From assembly GCF_011762225.1 (NCBI RefSeq), contig NZ_JAASQI010000001.1, positions 186,001 to 250,000 on the forward strand: 64,000 bases of DNA, in the 5' to 3' direction. Numbering within the stretch: the stretch's first letter is position 1; every line of letters begins with the position of its first letter. Source of the stretch: Pseudochelatococcus lubricantis. Lineage in GTDB: Bacteria > Pseudomonadota > Alphaproteobacteria > Rhizobiales > Beijerinckiaceae. A program made the position numbers and the translations under genes. Below the pieces are notes generated by a model. It was not told the origin of the DNA and searched no databases. It worked only from the letters and a program-made list of their open reading frames with translations. Below are positions 24,803 to 33,271 of the stretch, in pieces.

Positions 24803-26497
24803 ATGACCGCTCCCCTTCTGACACTGCATTCCCCCGCCAAAGCCCGGCACCATTACGAGCGAGGCCTGTGGCGCGACGAGACCCTGTACATGCTCCTCGC
24901 GCAGCACGCGGAAGAGCGGCCGGATGCCTTCGCCCTGCAGGACCGCCGCCACCGCCTCACCTGGGCGCGGCTCAAGCAATGGGTGGACAGCGTCGCTGCG
25001 GATCTTGCAGCCGCGGGCCTGGGCGCCGGAGACCGCGTGGCGGTGTGGCTGCCCAACCGGGTGGAAAACCTGGTCGTCTTTCTTGCGTGCTCGCACAACG
25101 GCTATGTCTGCATCCTGTCGCTGCATCAGAACCACACGGCGAGCGAGGTGCTGACGCTGCTGAAGCGCTGCTCCGTGCGGGCGTTTCTCGGTCAGGTCGG
25201 TTATGGCGCGGATGCTGCGCTCAACGACATCTTCGGGCGTCTGGGCGAGCTTGACACGCTCCGCCGCACCTACGTGCTGGACCCGGCGGACGGGCCGGCG
25301 CCTGCCCGCCCCGACGGAACGCTGCCCTTCCCCGGCATCGACACGCGGGCGGAGCCGCCGCCGGTGGACACCGATCCGGACAAGGTGGTCTATATCGCCT
25401 TCACTTCCGGCACCACGGGCCAGCCCAAGGCGCTCATGCATTCCGACAACACGCTTCTCGCCAACGGCCGCGCCATGGTGGCGGACTGGGGGCACGGCGG
25501 CGACACCGTTCTCTACTGCCTCGGCCCGCTGAGCCATCATCTGTCCATGGTGGCGTTCGAACAGGCGATCGTGAGCGGCTCGGAGTATATCACCAACGAT
25601 CTTGCCAGGGGCATGAAGGCCCTCGACCGTATTATCGAGACGCGCGCGACCTACGTGATGGGCGTGCCGACACACGCCATCGACATCCAGCAGGATGCGG
25701 CGGCGCGCGGACTGGGGAAGATCGGCGATGTCGCGGTGTTCTACATGTCCGGTGCCTCGATTGCCCCGGAGATCGCGCGCCGCTTCCTCGATTTCGGCAT
25801 CACACCGCAGAACACCTACGGCATGACGGAGAACGGCTCGCATACCACCACGCTGCGGGACGACAGCTTCGAGACGATGGTAGGCACGGTCGGTCAGTGC
25901 TGCGGGCGGGCCAATCCCTGTTACGAGCTGAAACTCTGGAGGGCGGACGACCGCGACACGCCGGCCGGGCCCGGCGAGATCGGCGAGCTTGGCGGGCGCG
26001 GAGCCTCCCTCATGCTCGGCTATTTCGCCAACCAGGAGGCGACCGAGAAATCCTTCAACCGCCATGGCTGGTTCATGTCCGGCGATCTGGCGCGGATGGA
26101 TGCGGCCGGCAACATCGAGATCGTCGGCCGCTCGCGCGATATCGTCATCCGCGGCGGGCACAACATCTATCCCGTCGAGATCGAGAGCCTCGCCCTGCGC
26201 CATCCGGACGTCGCCACGGCCGCCGCGTTTCCGATGCCGGACGAGCGCCTGGGCGAGAAGGTGTGCCTGGCCGTGCTGCCGGTGGAAGGGCGCGAGGTCG
26301 AGGTGGAGGCGATGCTGGCGCACCTGGCCAGCGAGGGGCTGTCAAAATACGACATGCCGGAATACTTCCTCGCCGTGGAATCCTTCCCCCTGACCGCAAG
26401 CGGCAAGATCCTCAAGCGCGTGCTGGCCGAACAGGCCCGCAACGGCGAGCTTGCCCCCCTCCCCGTGCGCTACCGGGCGCCCCCGACCGGCGCCTGA
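24803..26497 (+). CDS. Acyl-CoA ligase (AMP-binding, AliA-like)
   Basis: An ANL-superfamily enzyme of 564 residues that activates a carboxylic acid with ATP and CoA. The P-loop is IAFTSGTTGQPKALMH near residue 200, the A5 motif is NTYGMTENGSH near 340, the A7/A8 region is MSGDLARMDAAGN and GRSRDIVIRGGHNIYP near 430-455, and the catalytic lysine is in LTASGKILKRVL near 535. It resembles cyclohexanecarboxylate-CoA and related ligases. It is a paralogue of the ligase at 41186-42889, sharing the start LLTLH-PA-AR-YE and the stretch SLHQNHT. Both ligases lie in the same putative regulon. Confidence 0.9.
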   Translation: MTAPLLTLHSPAKARHHYERGLWRDETLYMLLAQHAEERPDAFALQDRRHRLTWARLKQWVDSVAADLAAAGLGAGDRVAVWLPNRVENLVVFLACSHNGYVCILSLHQNHTASEVLTLLKRCSVRAFLGQVGYGADAALNDIFGRLGELDTLRRTYVLDPADGPAPARPDGTLPFPGIDTRAEPPPVDTDPDKVVYIAFTSGTTGQPKALMHSDNTLLANGRAMVADWGHGGDTVLYCLGPLSHHLSMVAFEQAIVSGSEYITNDLARGMKALDRIIETRATYVMGVPTHAIDIQQDAAARGLGKIGDVAVFYMSGASIAPEIARRFLDFGITPQNTYGMTENGSHTTTLRDDSFETMVGTVGQCCGRANPCYELKLWRADDRDTPAGPGEIGELGGRGASLMLGYFANQEATEKSFNRHGWFMSGDLARMDAAGNIEIVGRSRDIVIRGGHNIYPVEIESLALRHPDVATAAAFPMPDERLGEKVCLAVLPVEGREVEVEAMLAHLASEGLSKYDMPEYFLAVESFPLTASGKILKRVLAEQARNGELAPLPVRYRAPPTGA

Positions 26498-26569
26498 TAG
26501 CCAAAAGGACGAAGGACGTCAGCCTTGCGGCCGCGTGGCGGCCCTCTCGAACAGCAGCGAGCGCGACAC

Positions 26570-27502
26570 ATGGCGATCAACTACGCTGCCCTGAAGCAGC
26601 GCCCCTTCCCGGACATCGCCCACACCTACGGACCCACGGATTGCATCCTCTACGCGCTCGGCGTCGGCGCGGGGATGGATCCGCAGGACGGAGGCGCGCT
26701 GGCCTTCACGTGGGAGCGGGAGCTGAAGGCGCTGCCCACCATGGCGGCGGTGCTCGGCTATCCGGGTTTCTGGCTGCAGGAGCCCGATACCGGGCTGGAC
26801 TGGAAGACGGTGCTGCACATCGATCAGGAAATCGTCCTGCATCGTCCGCTCGCCACGTCCGGCACGGTGATCGGACGTACCCGGATCGAGGAAATTCATG
26901 ACCGCGGCGTGAAGGACGGCGTCGGCCGTGGTGCGCTGCTGCATACGCGGCGCGACATCGTGGACGGGATGACCGGCGCCCCGGTTGCCACCGTGCGCCT
27001 CACCGAGCTGTGCCGGGGGGAAGGCGGGTTTGGCGGTCCGCCACCTCCCCGGATCGTTACCCGGCCTTTTCCTGAAGACGAGCCGGACGGGAGCCTTCTT
27101 CTGCCCGTCTCGCCGCAGGCCCCGCTCATCTATCGCTTGTCCGGCGACGACAACGCGCTGCACGTGGACCCCGCAACCGCACGGGCGGCCGGGTTCGAAC
27201 GGCCCATCCTGCACGGTTTGTCCACCTTCGGCATGGCCGGGCGCGCAGCGCTGCGCTTCTTCTGCGGGGATGAGCCGGCGCGATTGAAAGCCATGCGGGT
27301 GCGCTTCACCGCCCCTGTCCTGCCCGGCGACACGTTGCGCGTCGACATGTGGCACTCGGCGCCGGGACAGGGCCGCTTCCGGGCCTTCGTCGCCCGCGAA
27401 GACCGGCTCGTCCTCGACGACGGCGACGTGGAATTTCACCCGAGCCCGAGCGCATTCCGATCGGATGGAAGAACCTGTCGGATGGAAGAACCTGATCGAT
27501 AA
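26570..27502 (+). CDS. MaoC-family hydratase (double hot-dog, hydratase 2 type)
   Basis: A 310-residue enoyl-CoA hydratase 2-like protein with two hot-dog repeats. The N-terminal half (about 1-150) has AINYAALKQRPFPDIAHTYG; the C-terminal half carries the catalytic motif YRLSGDDNALHVDPATA (about residues 185-201) and PILHGLSTFGMAGRAAL, with the Asp/His pair in D-N-x-L-H. The family adds water to trans-2-enoyl-CoA to give (R)-3-hydroxyacyl-CoA. The ATG at 26570 fits the family N-terminus. It lies 72 bases after the ligase gene in the same operon. Confidence 0.9.
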   Translation: MAINYAALKQRPFPDIAHTYGPTDCILYALGVGAGMDPQDGGALAFTWERELKALPTMAAVLGYPGFWLQEPDTGLDWKTVLHIDQEIVLHRPLATSGTVIGRTRIEEIHDRGVKDGVGRGALLHTRRDIVDGMTGAPVATVRLTELCRGEGGFGGPPPPRIVTRPFPEDEPDGSLLLPVSPQAPLIYRLSGDDNALHVDPATARAAGFERPILHGLSTFGMAGRAALRFFCGDEPARLKAMRVRFTAPVLPGDTLRVDMWHSAPGQGRFRAFVAREDRLVLDDGDVEFHPSPSAFRSDGRTCRMEEPDR

Positions 27503-27582
27503 GAATTCGCTCAAAATTAATAACTCAGATCGGGCGGGGGCGGCACCGCCGGTCATCCGCCCGACAACATGCGGGAAGACCC

Positions 27583-29556
27583 ATGCACCATACAGACGCG
27601 AACGAGGATGCGGATATCGTGGCCCGGGCGACATGGCATCCAACCGAGGCCCACAGGCGCGAGGCCAACTGGACCCGCTTCCTTGCCTATGCCGGTCTGC
27701 CGGACTATCCGGCGCTCGAAGCCAGGGTAGCCACGGAGCCGGACTGGTTCTGGGAAAAGCTGATCGCCTTTCTCGACGTGCGTTTCGAGACGCCGTTCAC
27801 GGCCGTGCGCGATCTCTCTGGCGGCATAGCACATGCGCGCTGGTGCGTCGGCGGGCGCATGAACGTGACGGAGACATTGCTCGACCGCCATCTCGCCGCC
27901 GGGCGCGGCGGGCACCCGGCTCTGCTTTACGAAGCGGAGGACGGCGCTACCCGCAGCCTCACCTATGCCGAGCTGGCGCGGCAGGGGGACGCGCTGGCGC
28001 TGGGTCTGGTGCGTGACGGCATCCGGCCGGGCGACGTGGTCGGCCTGTTCATGCCCATGGTTCCCGAGGCGGTGGTCGCCTTCCTGGCCATCGTGCGTGC
28101 CGGCGGCGTCGTGCTGCCGCTGTTCTCCGGTTTCGGCGCCGCGGCGCTGGCCTCGCGCATGTCGGATGCGGATGCGGTGGCGGTCATCGCCGCCGAGGCC
28201 ACCGTGCGCAGGGGCAGGGCCGTCGCCATGAAGAGCGCGCTCGACGCCGCCCTCGCGGACGTGCCCACGGTCCGGCGCGTCGTGGTCCTCCCGGCGGGCG
28301 GCACCGCCCCGATGCTGGCCGGGCGCGACAGGTGGTGGGACGAAGTGGCCGTTCCGGGCGGGGCGGCAGCGCCGGTTATCGTCGATGCCGAGCACCCGAT
28401 GATGGTCATCTACACCTCGGGCACGACCGGCAAGCCGAAAGGCACGGTGCACACGCATTGCGGCTTCGCGGTAAAGACCGGCGAGGACTATCTGCTCGCC
28501 TTCGACCTGAAACCCGCGGACCGCTGGCTCTGGATGAGCGACATGGGCTGGCTCGTGGGGCCCATCCAGATCGTCGCCACGCTCATGGCGGGCGCGACGC
28601 TGCTGCTGGCCGAAGGCGGGCCTGACTATCCGCAGCCCGGACGGCTGTGGCGAATGGTGCAGGACCACAAGCTGACACTCCTCGGCATCAGCCCCACTAT
28701 CGCCCGGCTGATGAAATCGCACGGAGCGGCGGAGGCGCAGGCCTACGACCTGTCCACCCTGCGCGCCATCGCGTCGACCGGGGAGCCCTGGGACCTTGCC
28801 TCGTGGGCGTGGATGATGGAGCACGTTCTCAAGGGGCGTGGGCCGCTGATGAACAACGTGGGCGGCACGGAGATGGGCGGCATTCTCGCCACCAACATCC
28901 TCTACCCGATCAAGCCGACAAGCTTTTTCGGCCCCATTCCGGGTACCGGCGCCGACATCGCGCTGGAGGATGGCGCCAGCGCACCGGCGGGCGAGGTGGG
29001 CGAGCTCGTCATGCGCGCGCCCTGCATCGGCACCACACGCGGCCTTTGGCGGGATCAGGAACGTTATATCGAGAATTACTGGAGCCGCCACGAGGGCGTG
29101 TGGACCCACGGCGACTGGGCGTCGCGCGACGGAGACGGCTACTGGTTCATCCACGGGCGTTCGGACGACACCATCAAGCTGGCGGGAAAGCGCACCGGGC
29201 CGGCCGAGATCGAGGCGCTGCTGCTCTCCACCGGCAAGGTGACGGACGCCGCCGCCGTGGGCGTGCCGGATCCGGTGAAGGGTTCGGCCGTGGTGTGCGC
29301 CGTGGTGCCGGCGGAAGGCGTGGTGGCGGACGAGGAACTCGCCGCCCTGCTCTCCCGGGCCGTGACCTCGGGGCTCGGAGGGCCGTTCAAGCCGCAGCGC
29401 ATGATCTTCGTCACCGACCTGCCCCGCACCCGCAACCTCAAGGTGATGCGCCGCGTCATCCGCGCCGTGCTGACGGGGCAACCGCCGGGCGACGTCACCG
29501 CCCTCATCAATCCCGAGACCGTGGACGAGCTCGCAACCGCGCGACCTGAAACGTAA
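27583..29556 (+). CDS. AMP-dependent acyl-CoA synthetase (acetyl-CoA synthetase-like)
   Basis: A 657-residue ANL enzyme of the acetyl/propionyl-CoA synthetase branch, judged by the N-terminal ACAS-type region (WTRFLAYAGLPDY, FWEKLIAFLDVRFETP). The P-loop is VIYTSGTTGKPKGTVHTH near residue 275, then NNVGGTEMGGI near 425, GRSDDTIKLAGKRTGPAEIE near 525, and the catalytic lysine in RNLKVMRRVIRAVL near 620. It probably activates a short-chain acid released by, or feeding, the pathway. It is the last gene before the terminator at 29661. Confidence 0.88.
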   Translation: MHHTDANEDADIVARATWHPTEAHRREANWTRFLAYAGLPDYPALEARVATEPDWFWEKLIAFLDVRFETPFTAVRDLSGGIAHARWCVGGRMNVTETLLDRHLAAGRGGHPALLYEAEDGATRSLTYAELARQGDALALGLVRDGIRPGDVVGLFMPMVPEAVVAFLAIVRAGGVVLPLFSGFGAAALASRMSDADAVAVIAAEATVRRGRAVAMKSALDAALADVPTVRRVVVLPAGGTAPMLAGRDRWWDEVAVPGGAAAPVIVDAEHPMMVIYTSGTTGKPKGTVHTHCGFAVKTGEDYLLAFDLKPADRWLWMSDMGWLVGPIQIVATLMAGATLLLAEGGPDYPQPGRLWRMVQDHKLTLLGISPTIARLMKSHGAAEAQAYDLSTLRAIASTGEPWDLASWAWMMEHVLKGRGPLMNNVGGTEMGGILATNILYPIKPTSFFGPIPGTGADIALEDGASAPAGEVGELVMRAPCIGTTRGLWRDQERYIENYWSRHEGVWTHGDWASRDGDGYWFIHGRSDDTIKLAGKRTGPAEIEALLLSTGKVTDAAAVGVPDPVKGSAVVCAVVPAEGVVADEELAALLSRAVTSGLGGPFKPQRMIFVTDLPRTRNLKVMRRVIRAVLTGQPPGDVTALINPETVDELATARPET

Positions 29557-29660
29557 GCCCGGGCAATCCGGCCCGGGCGGTCGATGCCTGCTCCGGTTGG
29601 GGCAGGCGCGGCTGACGTCCGTCACCGAATCTGCCACGCATCTCCCGAAGGCAGTAACCT

Positions 29661-29694
29661 GGAAGAGGCGCACCGCGCCTCTTCCTTTCTTTTC
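29661..29694 (+). terminator. Factor-independent terminator
   Basis: A perfect 11-bp stem (29661-29671 with 29675-29685, GGAAGAGGCGC, loop ACC) is followed by TTTCTTTT on the plus strand. It ends the plus-strand catabolic operon and lies only 14 bases before the end of the convergent livM gene. Confidence 0.85.
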
Positions 29695-29707
29695 AGGCCG
29701 GATCTTT

Positions 29708-30697
29708 TCAGGCCTGGCCGGATGATCCACCCCGTCGCGCGCGGAGATAATGGATGATCGTGCCCACGATCCCGGCCCGAAACAGCAGCACGCAGGCAAT
29801 GAAGGTCGCGCCCTGGATCATCATGACCCACGATCCCAGATGGGCGAGATAGTTCTGCATCGCCACCACGATCACCGCGCCGACGACGGGGCCGAAGATG
29901 GTCCCCATGCCGCCGATCAGCGTCATGAGCACCACCTCACCCGACATGGCCCAATGCACATCCGTAAGCGAGGCCAGCTGGAACACGAGCGCCTTCGTGG
30001 AACCCGCGAGGCCCGCGAGAGCTGCCGAGAGGACGAAGGCCAGCAGCTTGTAGCGGTTGGCCTTGTATCCCAGCGAGATCGCGCGCGGCTCATTATCCCG
30101 GATCGCCCGTAGCACTTCCCCGAAGGGCGAATCCACGGTCCGCCAGATGATGCCGAAGCCGATGAGGAACACGGCGACGACGAAAACGTACATGGCCAGC
30201 GTGTTGTTCAGGTCGATGATGCCGAACAGATAACCGCGCGGAATGGCCTGCATGCCGTCCTCGCCGCCGGTGAAGGGCGCCTGCACGCAGAAGAAGAAGA
30301 CCATCTGGGCCAGCGCCAGGGTGATCATCGAGAAATAGATGCCCTGACGGCGGATCGCCAGCCAGCCGAAGCCGACGCCGAGCAGGGCGGAAGCCGCCGT
30401 GCCAGCGAGAATGCTCAGTTCGGGCGTGAGGCCGAGCGTCTTGGCGGCATAGCCGCAGACGTAGGCGGCGGCCCCAAAGTAGGCTGCATGCCCGAAGGAC
30501 AGCAACCCGCCGTATCCGAGCAGCAGGTTGAAAGCGCAGGCGAACAACGCGAAGCATAGCGCCTTCATCAGAAAGATCGGATAGACGAAGAAAGGCGCGG
30601 CCGCAAGCAACACGCCGGCCGCCACCACCGCCAGGACGCGCAAGGACGTGGAACCGAGGTTCGGGGCGGCTTTCCGTTCTGAAACAACGAAGCTCAT
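29708..30697 (-). CDS. livM: Branched-chain amino acid-type ABC permease LivM
   Basis: An integral membrane permease of 329 residues with about nine hydrophobic segments. The LivM/LivH signature region is seen in LSFGHAAYFGAAAYVCGYAA near residue 70 and in GGMGTIFGPVVGAVIVV near residue 285. The EAA-like cytoplasmic loop contains LRAIRDNEPRAISLGYKANR near 200-220. I chose the ATG at 30697, which overlaps the livH stop by 4 bases; the open frame continues upstream inside livH and is not real. It forms the translocation pore with LivH. Confidence 0.93.
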   Translation of the reverse strand: MSFVVSERKAAPNLGSTSLRVLAVVAAGVLLAAAPFFVYPIFLMKALCFALFACAFNLLLGYGGLLSFGHAAYFGAAAYVCGYAAKTLGLTPELSILAGTAASALLGVGFGWLAIRRQGIYFSMITLALAQMVFFFCVQAPFTGGEDGMQAIPRGYLFGIIDLNNTLAMYVFVVAVFLIGFGIIWRTVDSPFGEVLRAIRDNEPRAISLGYKANRYKLLAFVLSAALAGLAGSTKALVFQLASLTDVHWAMSGEVVLMTLIGGMGTIFGPVVGAVIVVAMQNYLAHLGSWVMMIQGATFIACVLLFRAGIVGTIIHYLRARRGGSSGQA

Positions 30698-31578
30698 GCT
30701 GTCCTCCCGAACAGGCCTGCTGGCTTGACGAGCAGGACGATGGCCATGACGACGAAGATGACGGTACTGGAGGCCTCTGGATAGAACACCTTGGTAAGGC
30801 CCTCGATGAGCCCCAGTGCGAAGCCGGAAACGATGGCGCCGGAGATCGAGCCCATGCCGCCGATGACCACCACCGCGAAGACGACGATGATGATGTTCGA
30901 GCCCATGACCGGGCTGACCTGATAGATCGGCGCCGCCATCACGCCCGCAAGCGCCGAGAGGCCCGCGCCGAAGGCGTAGGTGAGCGTGATCATCATCGGA
31001 ACGTTCACACCAAACGCCTGCACGAGCTTGGGATTCTCGGTGGCGGCGCGCAGATAGGAGCCAAGGCGCGTCTTCTCTATGAGGAACCAAGTCGAGGCGC
31101 ACACAACGACGGAGGCCACGATCACCCACGCGCGGTAGTTGGGCAGGAACATGAAGCCCAGATTCTGCCCGCCCTGCAGCTCCCGGGGGATCGCATAGGG
31201 CATGCCGGAGACGCCGAACTGCTGCCGGAAGCCGCCCTCCAGCAACAGGGCGACGCCGAAGGTGAGCAGCAGGCCGTATATGTGATCCAGCTTGTAGATC
31301 CGCTGGAGCATGGTCCGTTCGAGCATCGCGCCGAACAGCCCGACGCAGACCGGCGCGAGAACGAGCGCCAGCCAGTAGTTGATGCCCAGATAGTTCAGCA
31401 GCATCCAGGTGACGAAGGCACCCAGCATGTATTGCGCGCCATGGGCGAAGTTGACGATGTTGAGCAGCCCGAAGATGACGGCGAGGCCAAGGCTCAGCAT
31501 GGCATAGAACGCGCCGTTGATGAACCCGATGAGTACCTGGCCGAACAGGGCCTGGGAGGAGATACCGAGTATTTCCAT
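30694..31578 (-). CDS. livH: Branched-chain amino acid-type ABC permease LivH
   Basis: A 294-residue permease with about eight hydrophobic segments and the family start FGQVLIGFINGAFYAMLSLG. The typical loops NIVNFAHGAQYMLGAF (about residues 40-56) and FAVVVIGGMGSISGAIVSGF (near 235) are present. It is the second pore subunit of the importer, overlapping livM by 4 bases and separated by 12 bases from livF. The pair most likely serves the binding protein at 23518. Confidence 0.93.
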   Translation of the reverse strand: MEILGISSQALFGQVLIGFINGAFYAMLSLGLAVIFGLLNIVNFAHGAQYMLGAFVTWMLLNYLGINYWLALVLAPVCVGLFGAMLERTMLQRIYKLDHIYGLLLTFGVALLLEGGFRQQFGVSGMPYAIPRELQGGQNLGFMFLPNYRAWVIVASVVVCASTWFLIEKTRLGSYLRAATENPKLVQAFGVNVPMMITLTYAFGAGLSALAGVMAAPIYQVSPVMGSNIIIVVFAVVVIGGMGSISGAIVSGFALGLIEGLTKVFYPEASSTVIFVVMAIVLLVKPAGLFGRTA

Positions 31579-31590
31579 GAGAACCGCCTC

Positions 31591-32310
31591 CTAGATGCCG
31601 AGGTACGAGTGGAGGCGCGACACCTCGTCCGGGTTGGACAGGGCCGTATTGGGCACCATGTCCACCACCCGGCCGCTTTCCACAACGTAGTGGCGGTCGG
31701 CGACTGTCGCGGCGAAGGGAAAATTCTGTTCGACCAGCAGAATGGTGAAGCCCCGCTCCTTCAGCAGGCGTATCACCACACCGATCTGCTCGATGATGAC
31801 CGGTGCGAGACCTTCCGTGACTTCGTCCAGCAGCAGGAAATCGGCCCCCGTGCGCAGGATGCGCGCCATGGCCAGCATCTGCTGTTCACCGCCCGAGAGC
31901 TTGGTTCCGGGGCTGCGGGCCCGCTCTTTCAGATTGGGAAACAGCGTGTGGATTTCCGCGATGCTCATGCCGCCGTCCTTGACGACGGGCGGCAGCAGCA
32001 GGTTCTCGGTCGTGTCGAGACTGGCAAAGATGCCGCGCTCCTCGGGCACGTAGCCGATCCCGCGCCGCGCGATGCGGTTGGCGGGCATGCGCGCCAGTTC
32101 GTCACCGTCGAAGCGGATGGAGCCGTTGCGCCGGATGAGGCCCATGATGGCGCGCAGCGTCGATGTCTTGCCCGCGCCGTTATGGCCGAGAAGCGTGACG
32201 AGTTCTCCGCGCCCCACCTCGATGTTCATGCCGTGCAGCACGTGGCTTTCGCCGTAATAGGCGTTGAGGCCCTCGACCTTGAGCCGGACGGGTTTCGAGA
32301 CATCAAGCAT
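31591..32310 (-). CDS. livF: Liv-type ABC ATPase LivF
   Basis: An ATP-binding subunit of 239 residues. Walker A is GHNGAGKTSTLRAI (about 39-52), the signature is LSGGEQQMLAMARIL near 135, Walker B is FLLLDEVTEGLAP near 158, and the switch histidine is expected near ILLVEQNF. It overlaps the end of livG by 8 bases, so the two ATPases are co-translated. It energises uptake with LivG on the cytoplasmic side of LivHM. Confidence 0.94.
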   Translation of the reverse strand: MLDVSKPVRLKVEGLNAYYGESHVLHGMNIEVGRGELVTLLGHNGAGKTSTLRAIMGLIRRNGSIRFDGDELARMPANRIARRGIGYVPEERGIFASLDTTENLLLPPVVKDGGMSIAEIHTLFPNLKERARSPGTKLSGGEQQMLAMARILRTGADFLLLDEVTEGLAPVIIEQIGVVIRLLKERGFTILLVEQNFPFAATVADRHYVVESGRVVDMVPNTALSNPDEVSRLHSYLGI

Positions 32311-33094
32311 GGACGCCTCCGATATAGGCCTCGCGCACGGAGGGGTTCGTCGACACGGCGGCGTAGTCTCCCTCCGCCAGCACGCTGCCGCGGGTGAGCA
32401 CGGTGATGGTGTCCGACAGGTCCGCCACGACGGAGAGATTGTGCTCCACCATCAGCACCGTGCGGTTGGCCGCCACGCGCTTGATGAGCGAGGAAATGCG
32501 GTGGATGTCCTCGTGCCCGAGCCCGGCCATCGGCTCGTCCAGCAGGAGCATTTCCGGTTCTAGCGCCAGGGTCGTCGCAAACTCCAGCGCGCGCTTGCGC
32601 CCGTAGGAAAGCTCGCCGGCGTTGACGTCGCGGTAGGGCGTCAGCCCGACCCACTCGATCAGCTCGTCCGCCCGCTCGTGCAGGGGATGCAGCGTCCTGC
32701 GCGGCTTCCAGAAATGGAACGATATACCCAGCGGCCGCTGCAGCGCGACACGCACGTTTTCCAGCACCGTGAGGTGCGAGAAAACGGACGAGATCTGGAA
32801 CGATCGCACCATGCCCTGGCCCGCCATGTCGGCGGGCGCGGTCCGCGTGACGTCGACGCCATTGAAATGGATCGAGCCGGACGTGGGTCTCAGGAACTTG
32901 GTGAGCAGGTTGAAAACGGTCGTCTTCCCCGCTCCGTTCGGACCGATCAGGGCATGGATCGTATGGCGCTTTACCTTCAGATTGACATCCCGGACGGCGA
33001 CGAATCCGAGAAATTCCTTGGTGAGGCCCCGGGTCTCGATGATGTTGTCGCCGTCCCCGGTGGGCCCGGATGGGCGCGGCGCATGCTGTTGCAT
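32303..33094 (-). CDS. livG: Liv-type ABC ATPase LivG
   Basis: An ATP-binding subunit of 263 residues. Walker A is GPNGAGKTTVFNLL (about 52-65), the signature is LSYGRKRALEFATTL near 160, Walker B is LLLDEPMAGLGHEDI near 180, and the switch region is VLMVEHNLSV. It has the LivG-specific C-terminal extension. It is the first gene of the livGFHM group. The 177 bases upstream of it (33095-33271) follow the end of the long catabolic operon, so the transporter genes may be its tail or may have their own promoter; I find no good sigma-54 site there. Confidence 0.93.
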   Translation of the reverse strand: MQQHAPRPSGPTGDGDNIIETRGLTKEFLGFVAVRDVNLKVKRHTIHALIGPNGAGKTTVFNLLTKFLRPTSGSIHFNGVDVTRTAPADMAGQGMVRSFQISSVFSHLTVLENVRVALQRPLGISFHFWKPRRTLHPLHERADELIEWVGLTPYRDVNAGELSYGRKRALEFATTLALEPEMLLLDEPMAGLGHEDIHRISSLIKRVAANRTVLMVEHNLSVVADLSDTITVLTRGSVLAEGDYAAVSTNPSVREAYIGGVHA

Positions 33095-33271
33095 GTGATC
33101 CTCCCTGGATTTATTGTTTGCGGGTCATTTCCGCCTTTTGGTTGTCGCTATCCCCCGCGCCGAGGCGCTATGGTGCCGGGAGTGTGACGCCCACGTCTCT
33201 TCAAGCCGATCCGCGCCCGCCATATGCGCGGCGACGATCGCCCGGCCCTCCGCCTCGCGTACAAGCCCGCC

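Noticed and set aside
33095-33271. Sigma-54 promoter for livGFHM
   Set aside because: The best candidate (CGGCACCATAGCGC on the minus strand) has the wrong spacing between the GG and GC elements.
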